NCBI GenBank assembly: GCA_032173965.1
Contig: CM063283.1
Location: 87,905,243-87,969,242 of the forward strand
From: Sitta carolinensis
Lineage: Eukaryota > Chordata > Aves > Passeriformes > Sittidae
Reading direction: 5' to 3'
Length of the DNA: 64,000 nt
Position 1 is the first letter of the stretch; each line of letters starts with the position of its first letter. A program made the position numbers and the translations under genes. Shown here piece after piece: positions 25,101 to 35,984 of the stretch. The notes beneath the pieces were generated by a model that was given only the letters and a program-made list of their open reading frames with translations, was not told the origin of the DNA and made no database searches.

Positions 25101-28100
25101 TTATGAACAGTCTTGGTATGAATAGTTCAGTTTCTGCTTATCTCTTGGCAATTATAATTGGCAATGCAGGTCTTTCACATACATGTGTAAGGGTTCTTGA
25201 AGTGGCTAGAGCTGTTCTAAGCATGAATCAAGACCTTTGTTGCTTCTCCTATGTGGGCTTTAGGGATATTTATCCATATCCTTACAGAGCCAGCTTGTAA
25301 ACTCTTAAAGAAATAAAATAAGAGAGGTTGCGAACTCTATTTTCTTATTGCAGATAAAGAAGAAAAATTAAGGGATTGATATAAAATGGAGTTTGAATAC
25401 TTCACTTTTTGCTGATAGTTCTTGAATAGGAATGCTAAAAAAATCTGGAGCTGTGATGGTGGCACAGCATGTTTGTTATTGAGCTTCCTTCAGCTTGCAG
25501 AGTGATTGGTCAGTATTTGCACTTATTTTGGTGCTTGACGTTTGGTCTGAACAACAGATGTGTGGAGTTTTGGTCATGGGGGTTATTTGGTTTTGGTTTT
25601 GAGACTGCAATATTGCATGTCTTCTCAAAGAGTTCATAGCCTTCCTGTCAGGGAAGCTTTCTGGCCACCCATTCATGATTTTTCCGCTGTGCTTTATGGT
25701 TTTTGTTTTCTGTTTCTTGTGCTGAGTCTGCCACAGAAGTTCACAGCTCAGCATAATCAAATATGAATTAGATCAATATCAGCAAGTATCAAGATAGAAA
25801 ATCCTTCTTAATCCAAGAATTTAAAAAATTGCATATTACAATGAGTTTAGGTAGTAATTTGTTAACAGTATTTGGGTTTTTTAATAGCTCAGACTTTTGG
25901 GGGAGAGCTAGAGAATGTAAAAAGCATGTGATTTCTCTTAAAATAATGTAAATTTGTGCAATATATATCGTAGAAGTCTCAGCAGATGCATCCACTAACA
26001 GATGTAACCCTCCACATTTCTTTCCAGTTTAAAAAGTTGCTAGTCATGCAAGTGATTGGAGGATATACATACAATAAATAGGAAGCTTGCTGTGGCAGTT
26101 AAGTTTTGAAATACAATATTTATTTTAAATCCTGATACTATTTGAATGAACAACTGTTTGTGTGTCATGAATAGATCAGGTGGTTGTGCAAATATATGCA
26201 AAAAATATTCTTGTTTTTTTAAAACGTATTGTGTGTACTCCAGTACAGAGAATATGCTTTTGACTGCAGGAGTTACATGAGAATACAGGTCAGCATAGAT
26301 TCTTTAATTGTGTGTGATTAAACTGTGAGCAATATATGTTTTCTGCAGCTGCATTTCTCTTCCTATTCCCCCCAAGTGTATGTTTACTTAAAAAAAGAGT
26401 TGTTTGAAGGACCAACGGTACGTGTCTAACTGCTTCCTCTTTGATACAGACAGCATGGCCAGAGGTGCACAACAGCTCTTGCACCCAGACAGGAGCACAG
26501 AGAAGATGCACAACCTCCTGCCTGTGTGCTGTGTAGTATGAACATGAATTCTTAGGGTAACCTGTACAGCCTCTGGTGATGGCTCCAAACTTGGACTGCT
26601 TTAAAAAGCCCATTTAAACACAGAAACTTCTCTTTGCTTCAAGGGCTAGTCCTGTTTTTATAGCTGGCATACAAGCTCAAATCTTTCCCAGTGTTTTAAG
26701 CATCTCACAGTCTTTTCTGAATGCAAGGCAGTGAACCTATTCTTGTGCCTCATTTCACTTGCTTCCTTGCTGTTAGGGAACCACAATCTTAAGAGATGAA
26801 AAGCTTAGTTGTTTAGACTATATAGTATGAAAGGATTTTAACTCTTCTGTTTGTTTTTAAAATGTTATACACGTTGTAATGCAGCGTTGTAATTTGCTGC
26901 CTTTTTGAAAGCTTGAATATCATGTAAATCCACTTTTCCTTTTTCTTTTCTCTGTGTTTCATACTGACTCTGAAATTGTATTACTATTTTAACATAACCA
27001 TTTTCTTAGCTGTAGAAGGAGGTAATATTAATTGAGTTTTGAGACTATATATATGACTAGGAGGTTTAAAATACAAAGCTTATATTAGAGTATTAAAAAA
27101 CTTGTCTGGTTTCTTTTCCCTTTAAGTAAATTCAGGCATTGGGCTTTTGACTGCTTAAGCTGATCTGTCTGCTGCTCCATGGAACTGGATTGTGCTTGCC
27201 CAATTGTCTGCATAGTTAAAATATTTTGAACATAGCCTACTTTAATGTAACTTCTTTTGAAATATCTGCCTGATGGAGAAGTCTTAATGGAATACTTTAA
27301 TAGCCCAAAGTGGTTACCTGCAATTGCTCCAGTGTATTTCAGTCAATTACAACGGAAGGCAATATTTAATGTTGGAGTGAAGCTAGATGGTGTAATGAAC
27401 TGGCAGATTGCCAACTTGATCTTCTCCACAGGGGAATTTGTATTAATGTGATGCTTTTCATTTGTTCTCCAGAAGGTCACCAGTAATACATCAATTGGAG
27501 TTAAAATTCCTACTCTGTGCAGTACAGGTTTATGGTGAGATCATTCTGGTGTATTAGCATATTAAGTATCAAAGAGATTATTTTAGTTATTTCATGTCAG
27601 ATTTTAAATAGGAGGTGGTTGGGTATTGGTAGGAGAGCCTGAGAGAATTGTCATAGAAATTGTTGCTGTAAGGCTGAATCTGGATTTTAGCCAAGGAGAT
27701 AAAGAAAATGGGGCACATTAGAGCTATTAGTGAAAGAAGAGGTGGTTAATAACTGTGGATGTTACTTGTAATGTAATCATTGCAAGGCCACTAATTTATT
27801 CTGTGAGGTAGTAACCTTTATAATAAGGTTCTTATTATATTAGGTGTTACTGATATTTGCTTTCTGGTGCTTATTTGCAAGCATCAAGTTCAAACTTTTA
27901 TTTCTGACTATTGACAGGACCTTTTTACTTTAGATCTTTTATAGTCCTTGTGTTTGGAAGACCTTGATTTAGACAGCAAATAGTGACTAAAGTTACTATT
28001 GAAGACTGGATAAGTTTGGCTTTTTGTGTTTGTAATCCCATGTTCATCCAATTCCTATACTCTGCCATTCCTGTTCCTTGACACAGTCTTCTGTTCCTCT

Positions 28101-31100
28101 GCTCTGGGTCTCAAGGGGAATGTAGGGTATGAAGAGACTCATAAGTAATAAGGAGCTGTGGCATTTTACATGCAGCAGGGCTGACATTACTCCAGCAGTA
28201 GTAGATGAATTGAGTGAGGTGTGGCAAATGAACATTGTGCTAAATGGTACAGAAGTGATGGGCACTGGGGTTACCATATGAGAAGGCTGCCCACCTCTGT
28301 GCCTCCATTTGCTTTGCTGACTCCCAAAACAAGTCTTTGACTTGATTTACCAAGTTTTCCAACGTTGTGCCAGTTTGTCTTTTGGGTGAACACTAAGTCC
28401 TGTGTACTGCACAGCTTTTGAAGGTGGTTAGAAATAATTTTGTACTCTCAAAATTTAACAATTCATTCCCCAGAATGTCTGTGCTATCACATATTTCTTT
28501 TTAGTCCTGGCTGGTAGGACATAGTAGGAGAACCAGAAAAAATCTTCATGTGTGTTACAAACTCTGCCTGGGATCAGGTAGTCCGAAACCCTAACTGCTG
28601 TTATAATTTTTTGACCCTTGCAAAGAAAGCTCCTGAGCTTCTGTAACTGAAGGTTGTTTCAAGGAACACATTTTAAAGGAACATTTTAAGGAATGTTTTA
28701 AATATAAGTGAAATATTTGAGGTCTGGGTTTCCATCCTGAGTTTGTGTCACTTGGGAAATCATAGTGTTTTGGGCAAAGCTTTGACTGTGTGGGTGTGTG
28801 ATGGAAATTGGCTACTCCTCTGGGGAAGTGACTGTTAGTGTGACTCGTAGCAGAAAGCTTCCTCTGGCTCTTCCAAAGCCAAGTGAAGATTTTTATCATG
28901 AGAAAAATAGAAAATGGGGTCACAATGCAACAGGATTGAAGCTAAGGAGGACAGAGACTAGTCTGTGTCTCGTGCTTGTGTGTCTGTTAGATTAACAGAG
29001 TTTTATTTCAGTCTAAATGTTGTTAGGAGTGATGGTTTTTTTGTGCATCTTCTTCCTTTGACTGTTTGCACTATCACCATTAGCATTCCAAACTACTTTC
29101 AGTGTGTTAATTGAGCTGCCAAAATAAAACCGTTCTTGCTCTGCAGAAGGAAGTTAACATTGTTATGCTGAGATAAACACATGACTCATTCTTTTCTTAT
29201 GCGTTTAGATGAAATTTGGACTCTTTCTTTTCCCAACTTTACTTCTTCTCTATTTACTTTCTTCTCCTGTATTCTCAGTAAATACAGGGCTAGTTTTTCA
29301 GGTATTGATGATTAATAGCGCTGTTTATAAGCTCACTTTCAAACACATTCTATTTACAAGTGTGTATTTGTGACAGTGAAAGCAATAACTGAGGGAGGTA
29401 TTGTGTTTTTCTTTAAGGAACAAAACAAAAATACCCTAACAAAATGAGAGGCTTGGTACGACACTTTAGTGATAGATGGTAATGAGCAGTAGATGATTTG
29501 TGAGGTAATACAAGGAAAGATAGTACTAAGATCTCACACCAAAAAATTTAGGAGATTTTTATTTTCTCATTTCTACCTCTTAATATTAAAAATGTCCTTG
29601 TAATATTGACAGGAGAAAAACAAATACTACAAAACATTCAGCCAGCAGGAAAACAGATCTGCTCTGCCTCGGGGTTTTAATGTTGCTTCATTTTTAAAGT
29701 ATCTCTCCCATTTACTTGGTATTTGCTCTACAATTTCAATAGAGCAGTTTTCATTTTTCAGACCTTTACACACTAAAGGTCTGTAATTGCTTAGAAAAAT
29801 TGATATAGCAAAGTGTTGTTGCCTGTGGTCTGAGTCGGCAAAACACTGAAAACCCAAGTGGGGCAGCAGCTATTCCAGCCACCACCTGGCAGAGGAGAAG
29901 GGATTGGTCACCCTCCAGTCCTGTCTGCTTTCTTCTGTCACAGCCAGATCTTCATTCAGGCGGTGAACTGGATCAGGGGGCTCTTCTGTTGGAATAGCAT
30001 TTCCTCTCAGTTTGCCATCCTCCATTATTCATTTATTTTTTAAATCTTGTATGTTTTTTGGGAGGGCTGGCAACAGTTTGTCTCCCCTTGCAGCTGCTGG
30101 GGAGCGAAGGGTGAGCTTCCAGGAGCTGAGGGTCAGGGAGGCTCATGTTCTTTACCCCCAACAATATGTTTAGACTTAAATGCTTGTCAAACTATGACTT
30201 TAGCAGTTCTGTTACTCCAACTATTAATGAACGGGAGCGTAAATCTCACTTTCAAACATCTGTGTAAGGTATTTATAATACCTTTGTCAATATTTTTTAT
30301 TCTCCCCTCACTTCGTTATCGTGCATGGGATCACTGGGTGACTTGCTTCTTTGAAGTTGATTTCTTCCAAGGATGCTTTTGTAGAGTCACAATTGCTTGG
30401 AATCTGTTCAGAAAAGCATTTGAACAGAAACACTGGTGCATGAGTAGCCTGGGGTTGTGTAGGAGTTTTAACATACTGTCCTTATGATATAGAGGCTGCA
30501 GCACAAGAAGTTGCTGGGAATTTTTTTCTTTTTGAATTGGATCTTGATGGGTTTACACTGCCTGAATGTATCAGACATCCTGGAGTTAAAAGGGTCATTA
30601 AAGAACAGAAACAAGTGTTTAAATACTCTGACCTCTCTTCTGAATGGTAATTCGTGGCTAGAAACACTTAACAAAACAATGGAGGCCAGGAGGGACCTCT
30701 GGACAAGCCATCCATGTTCTGTCAGGGCTGAGGCTGCACCTGGGACAATGTTCAGGAGAATTTTAGTCTCTCTCAGGAAGGCCTATCACTTCACGGAGGT
30801 TATGTAGCTGTGCTTAGCCATCCTTGTGCCTTCTTTACATCCAGCCAGAATTTCTCTGAATGTGGTTTTCTGACCCTCTGACAAGCTTCACCACTGCTGT
30901 CAGAGCTCTCCTTGGGTCATCATCTCCTGAGTCAGAAGGTTCCAAGCCACACACATGCAATAGTAATCCAGCTGAATTACACATCTGTATGTGTGTCAGT
31001 GCCTTCTGGGTGGAAATACTTCACTGCCCCACAAGACTCCTGGCTGTGCTTCTGTTTCTGTACCTCTTTTCCACGTGTGGAGGCATTTTCTTTTTCTTAG

Positions 31101-31307
31101 AGAGTGCAGTCAAGTTAAACTGACTAATACAAGAGTGAAGGAAACAGTAAATAATGGTGCATTGTAAAATGTAGTCTTTCTAAAACTAGGCTGAATTTTT
31201 AATTCCATTTCTTGATTGATTTTTTCTGTATTATGAAGGCTTAACTTGTGCATGGTTTGAATTGTTTGGGGTTAAAATCACCGTGTATCCATTGAGAAAA
31301 GTTAAAT

Positions 31308-31487
31308 ATGAAGATGGAATCTGTTTATGCTAAACTGGAAGATCAAGTTCAAGCCATTCTGCCTGCTCTTCAGCATCTCATAGGAGGTTTTGACAGCCTG
31401 AAAGCTCAATTACCTATTTGGAACTGTTCTAAGTTTAGTGCTAGAACTAAAATATATGTTTGTTGTTTCAGGTGGTGGTGTATATAA
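31308..31487 (+). other. Small ORF, 59 codons, overlapping the candidate 5' UTR exon
   Basis: ATG at 31308 runs to TAA at 31485-31487, with an in-frame TGA just upstream at 31293-31295. The N-terminal part (second Met: MESVYAKLEDQVQAILPAL) has a helix-like spacing of hydrophobic residues. The C-terminal part runs across the acceptor site into the candidate exon and becomes Cys/Trp-rich, as translated intron would. No family is recognised. It is most likely a chance frame, noted because its first half looks unlike the surrounding translated noise. Confidence 0.12.
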
Positions 31488-31543
31488 CTTTGTTGAAGAG
31501 TCCTGCCTTTCACTGCCTGAATCCTTTTAACAGTGTGTCAAAG
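31472..31543 (+). other. NCK2: Candidate noncoding 5' UTR exon of NCK2 (72 nt)
   Basis: A 3' splice site (TGTTTGTTGTTTCAG, ending 31471) and a near-perfect 5' splice site (AAAG|GTAAGTGG, GT at 31544-31545) bracket 72 nt that contain no ATG. The upstream region has suitable branch-point candidates (TTCTAAG, GCTAGAAC). A short exon without start codons, lying between the CpG island and the first coding exon on the same strand, is what an untranslated second exon should look like. Splicing to 52647 would place it directly before AAGGACTCC. This is inference from splice signals; no transcript was available. Confidence 0.5.
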
Positions 31544-33513
31544 GTAAGTGGTTCAAGTTCAGTGGTTATTTTTGTAACTTAAGATAAAAAGGGAGCTGGA
31601 TGTATTGCTTGTTCTTGGCTTTTATGTAATAGCAGTGTAGTCGTGATTTTTAATTTTTTTTTTAACTCCTGGATGAATGATTAAATAGTGTCTTTTTCTG
31701 GTCTGGGGCAAATCAGTTCCAGCTCTTAACTTTCAGAAAAAAGAAAACAGAAAACAAGAAAATATGATGGTCTCAGACTGTTAATTAAGAACTGGATATT
31801 GCTTCCACTCTTTTATGGCTCCTGTCTCCTGCTATCCACTGCTTTGACTTGGGCTGTTTTCCCCTGAAGGTCCTGCCTGAAAGCACTTCATGCTGGTGTG
31901 GGGGTATGGAGGAGAAGCAGTCATCCGTAAACCATGGTGGGGCAGGCTTCGTGTTATTCTTTGGTTGAATTCTAAAAACTAAGTAATAGCTTTGAAAGTG
32001 TTGAGTATTGAAAGTATTGGGTGGAAAGAAGGTTTCTGTGTTTTCTGTGAGAACAGAAGAGAATTGCATTCAGTGTATAGAGAGCATCATCCTCTGAAGA
32101 CTTGAAATAATCTAATGAAGCTGATGTTCCTGTAGAAGTCTTTTTGTGGTAGAGTTTGGCTAGCTTCTTTTAATTTGTGTACCCTGTTGTCGGTTTCTAG
32201 TAGATGTAGTTGATCTCTGGCATAGTAGGAATTTTAGTAACAGAAACCTTTAATAAATGACACCTCATTACAAAAAATAAAAGCAAAATGGCAGAACACT
32301 GAATAAACACTCAGCATTGTAGTAGCTGCACCATGTAATCTTGGCTTTATTCTGTACTTTACCAGGTGGATTTGTTACTTCCTACTCAAGTAGTTTATAA
32401 AATAAAAGTAATATTACCCTTCTTCAGGGGAAAGTTAAAAAGTCAAATTATTGACATTTTAGAACCTTCAAATGGAAAGTAATATAAGTTGTTGTGCGCC
32501 TTGATATTTGCTGTGGTTTCTGTTAAATGCTTGTTCAATTAAGTGTTATGAGTTGTCGAAATTAGATTTATTTTTTCAATAAAGTGTAGGTGAACCAGTA
32601 AGAATTAAAAATGCAATCCAGTCTTAACTATGTCTTCATATGTTTTTTGCAAATGATTGATTGTCCTTTAAACCAAAAAGGAAATTCAGAAGTAATACTG
32701 AGATAGTGGGCTTTTGCACTATGTTTTCAAATTATCTGACACATATCTTTAAATGTACTGAAAAAAAATTATAACTCTTGCCTTTCTTAAGAGATCAGTG
32801 TAATCTTGAACACTTAGGTGTTTAAAGACTAACAGTGAGAAAACTTTTGTACTAGTTTTCTGGAGTAGAAATTGCTGTAAGTTTTCTTTAATGCTTTTTC
32901 TATGATGTATAGGTAGCAAAATAAAAATATTCTTGAAAGAGCTGTTAATGTGAAAACAAAATAAATACACAATCCTAAAGCAAGTGATTCATCAAGATGT
33001 AGACAGTCACTGTGAAATTATTTTTCTACTACAGTTTCTTCTCAAAATTTAGCTGTTCTTTTTTTGACTATTGGCTAAATTATGTATTTATTTCAAATGC
33101 GTAATATAGAACACCTTAAAGTTTCATCTTTGGAATCTCTTTCCTGTCCTTTTTTATAATAGTTTTAAGTAAAGTGTTCAGTGAAATAATTTTTAAAATA
33201 GTTCACTGCTCACTTAAAGGAAATAGGTGTCTGAAATCTTGGTTATGTAATTAGTCATCTTTTTTACTTGAGCTAGTTGCTGTGATATATTGCATACTGA
33301 GTAATTTTTAATATTTGTTCTTTAATCCAGTAAATGTGGAGCATAACCAAACATGCCCAAAGTGGAGTTCTTTACATCAGGTGAAGGTTTTATGTATTTC
33401 ACCAAGAGACAGTAAATAGGTAACAGGTCACTGAAAGGAGGTGAGAAAGAACTACCTGGACATGTCAGTTGGTGGGAGGTGTAAGTGTCTCAGTGTCTCC
33501 AGTGTCTCTCTTC

Positions 33514-33516
33514 TGT

Positions 33517-33570
<54 letters not shown>

Positions 33571-33949
33571 CCTTTTTTATTGAAGAATGAATACCCAGGA
33601 TATTTGCTGCATATGATTGGACCACACTCAATTTAGTAACAAAATTATATTTAACCGTATTAATATTTTATGCCTTTTTCCATCCTTTGTGTGCTTGTTT
33701 CTGATAGACTATATTCAGCTTGGTAAATGCGAATCTGCAAAACCTGGAGCATTCTAATGCTGTTCTCAAAAGGAAATGAACACATAGGTGTAGGTTCAGT
33801 AAAGTCTACATTTGTAGTGCTTTGTTCAACCAGAACATAGTAAGCCTTTTGCCCTTTGAAAAGGAAATGAAATTGGCAGCAAAGTAAATTTTCAGAAATT
33901 AGACTCAAAGTCCTTAAACTTCACCAACTGCAGGCAATCATGTATCCTT
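33514..33949 (-). mobile_element. Possible minus-strand retrocopy with poly(A) tail
   Basis: Read on the minus strand, the sequence runs from about 33940 down to an AATAAA (complement of TTTATT, about 33576-33581) and then into A50 (T at 33521-33570). A 9-base direct repeat, TGTATCCTT, lies at both edges (33514-33522 and 33941-33949), as a target-site duplication would. The minus strand carries an 82-codon open frame (33660-33908) that I cannot assign. Against it: AATAAA is only about 5 bases from the A tract, closer than normal cleavage would place it, and part of the direct repeat overlaps the T tract. The source gene is unknown. Confidence 0.28.
33521..33570. repeat. Poly(T) tract, 50 T
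   Basis: This is the longest homopolymer in the window. It is preceded by three near-tandem AGTGTCTC copies (33484-33508). It may be the poly(A) tail of a minus-strand retrocopy or a simple expansion. The true length is uncertain in any assembly. Confidence 0.9.
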
Positions 33950-35965
33950 ACAGGTTTTGTTGTTGTTACCAAGGTCTGCCAGGTCTTCATTTATGTATCT
34001 GGGCAAGCTGGGTTTTTTCAGTTGATTGCTCTCCTTTCCCTCTCCTCTAACATCATATTTTATGTAGTGGTATTCTGTACTTTTGAACTTGTCCTTCATT
34101 CACTTGCAGTAATTGAATCAAAAACAAGATCTCATATTGTATTTTCACAGTATTTTAAAAAGTGTTTGCAGTATTGTTATGTGCGTTGAGCATTTTGTAT
34201 TTTAGATTAAAATCTTCTGGGAAATGTTCTGTGAGTTTTGGAGACTTGTTACACTTGTATGGAATGATTGGTTCTTTAGGGTTATCTGAGTACATGGGAA
34301 GGAGATTGATGAGATCAGAAGCAAACTGGTACGAGCAAAGTTATTGATGTCTTCCTACTCAGCAGATTTGCAGTGGCTACAGTACCATAGCATATGGTAG
34401 AAATCCTTGTCTGTCAGGAGTCTCAGAGAAATCACAATAGTGATGAGCTCCTCACATTTTGAGACTGGAGACCTGCATGCAGCTTCTGACAGACTGATCT
34501 TCCTTCTCTGTTCAAGAAAGTTCAAAAAGTGCTATAGACATTTCAACTTGTTGGAACTGTTTGTGATGCTATATCAGAATTTCTTGGTATTTTTCTGTGA
34601 TTCAGCATGTTTGTAGTTGTTGATTTTGGATATTTTTTAACTCGAGGAAAATGATGCCTATTCTCAGTGTTTCATATGAGTTAATTGTGGGAAACTTTGA
34701 TTCTAACAGTTATGAAAAGAATGAAAGGTATGTGCTGAGTGGATGTCTGGATTCCTTTCCCTTAACAAAATATTTCTGTAATTACACCAATTATCTCCAG
34801 TGCCCAAAGTGATTGTAAGACTTTGAATGCAACTTCAGTGTTGCTTAAATATATGTACAGACATTTAGTATAATAAATGATTTTATAGAATACTGCCTAT
34901 TATGTTGTACTAGTGGCATAATACTTTCTAGCCTATAATTGAGGACAGTGGGGAAGAACACTTTCAGCCCACTCTTACACTTCCATTACCACAGGTACAC
35001 ATCCCGAATAAATTGATCTTCCTTGAATTACATTATTTTAGTAATATTTTTTAGAGTTTTCTTTGCTGCCTTTTGTTTCTCTTTGTAGTAATTGCAGTTC
35101 TTTGCTTGAACTATAGGAACGTTTTAATTTACAAGTAATATGAAAGTTATGAATCAATTGCCCTAATTTTTTCTAGTTTTGATATAGTTTCAGGTGCAAC
35201 TCAAGTTTGTAGGCATCAGCAGTACCTGTTACAGCCCACAAATGTCCTTTGCAGTGTGTTTTAACTGCAGTCCGTATGAATTCCTCATCAGAGAATGCTG
35301 TACAGCTTTCATCAATGCAGGAAAATAAATTTCAGTAAAGATATAACAATGACCACATTTTTTTCTTGATGGAAGTAGTTTCGGTGTATGATAGTGTGGA
35401 CTCTGTCATGTCATCCATTATGTCAGTTTTTCTGAGCCACATGGTTTGGTGTGTTATCTAGATGTTGAAATTGGTGAATTTCACAGAAGAGAAAAATATT
35501 TAAAAGTTAGTGTGGTAAATTTCTTGTGGAATTCTGTTTCTAATAACTTGGTTAATTAATGTTGGATTACAATTACTGTTTGCACTGTAGTAACAAAGCT
35601 CCAATTGTACTAAGCAGAGAGGCCTGAGAAAATGAGCTTGTCCTGTTGCTTATTTTTTAAGCCAGTAGCAACACAAAGCACAGAATACTATGCATACAGA
35701 TGCAAACCTTTTACAGTTTATTTTTCTTTCCCTGATTTTAAGTCTGAGAACCTTATTTTAAGACATCACAGGTTCCTTGCCATCTTGTGGATTTAAGCCT
35801 CGCTTTCCTTTGTACTGTCTCTTCACGCCCTTTTGTTTCAGGATTGCCTGCAGCTCTCATCCCTCCTTATTTTGGAGGCTGTTGTTTGTGTCAGCTGCTC
35901 TTAGTTGTTCCTGTAATAGAGCCTTGGTGTAGCCTATTTTCTACCTGCTCCATCCTCTCTTTTAT

Positions 35966-35984
35966 CCCCCCTCCCCCCCCCCCC
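35966..35984. repeat. C-rich homopolymer run
   Basis: C6, a single T, then C12 sit within a pyrimidine-rich stretch (about 35940-35995). It is a simple repeat. Confidence 0.85.

Larger units (their letters stand above)
485..31471 (+). other. NCK2: NCK2 5' intron, first part (noncoding)
   Basis: About 31 kb of AT-rich sequence holds no recognisable coding gene. The open frames here are short, overlap on both strands and show no known domain. It contains a TTTA microsatellite (6151-6164), a perfect 13-bp hairpin (6464-6494), T-rich tracts at 13938-13965 and 18358-18389, an A38 tract (20692-20729) and a 22-23 bp tandem repeat (20833-20890). It also has three splice-flanked segments of unknown status (8397-8439, 19583-19915, 22031-22135). 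Low-complexity GT/T-rich or AAAC-rich patches recur, for example around 8700 and 29410. The intron end is set by the candidate acceptor TTTCAG at 31466-31471, so it depends on that exon being real. Otherwise the intron continues to 52646. Confidence 0.6.

Noticed and set aside
30047..30487. 146-codon plus-strand frame
   Set aside because: It is the longest frame but has no recognised motif. It is rich in Phe, Leu and Cys, as T-rich introns are, and at this length chance is still plausible in 64 kb.
30679..30760. GAGGCCAGGAGGGACCTCTGGA, which resembles part of a repeat 3' end
   Set aside because: Only about 20 bases resemble the AGGGACCTCTGGA word common in avian repeats. The flanks do not continue the match.
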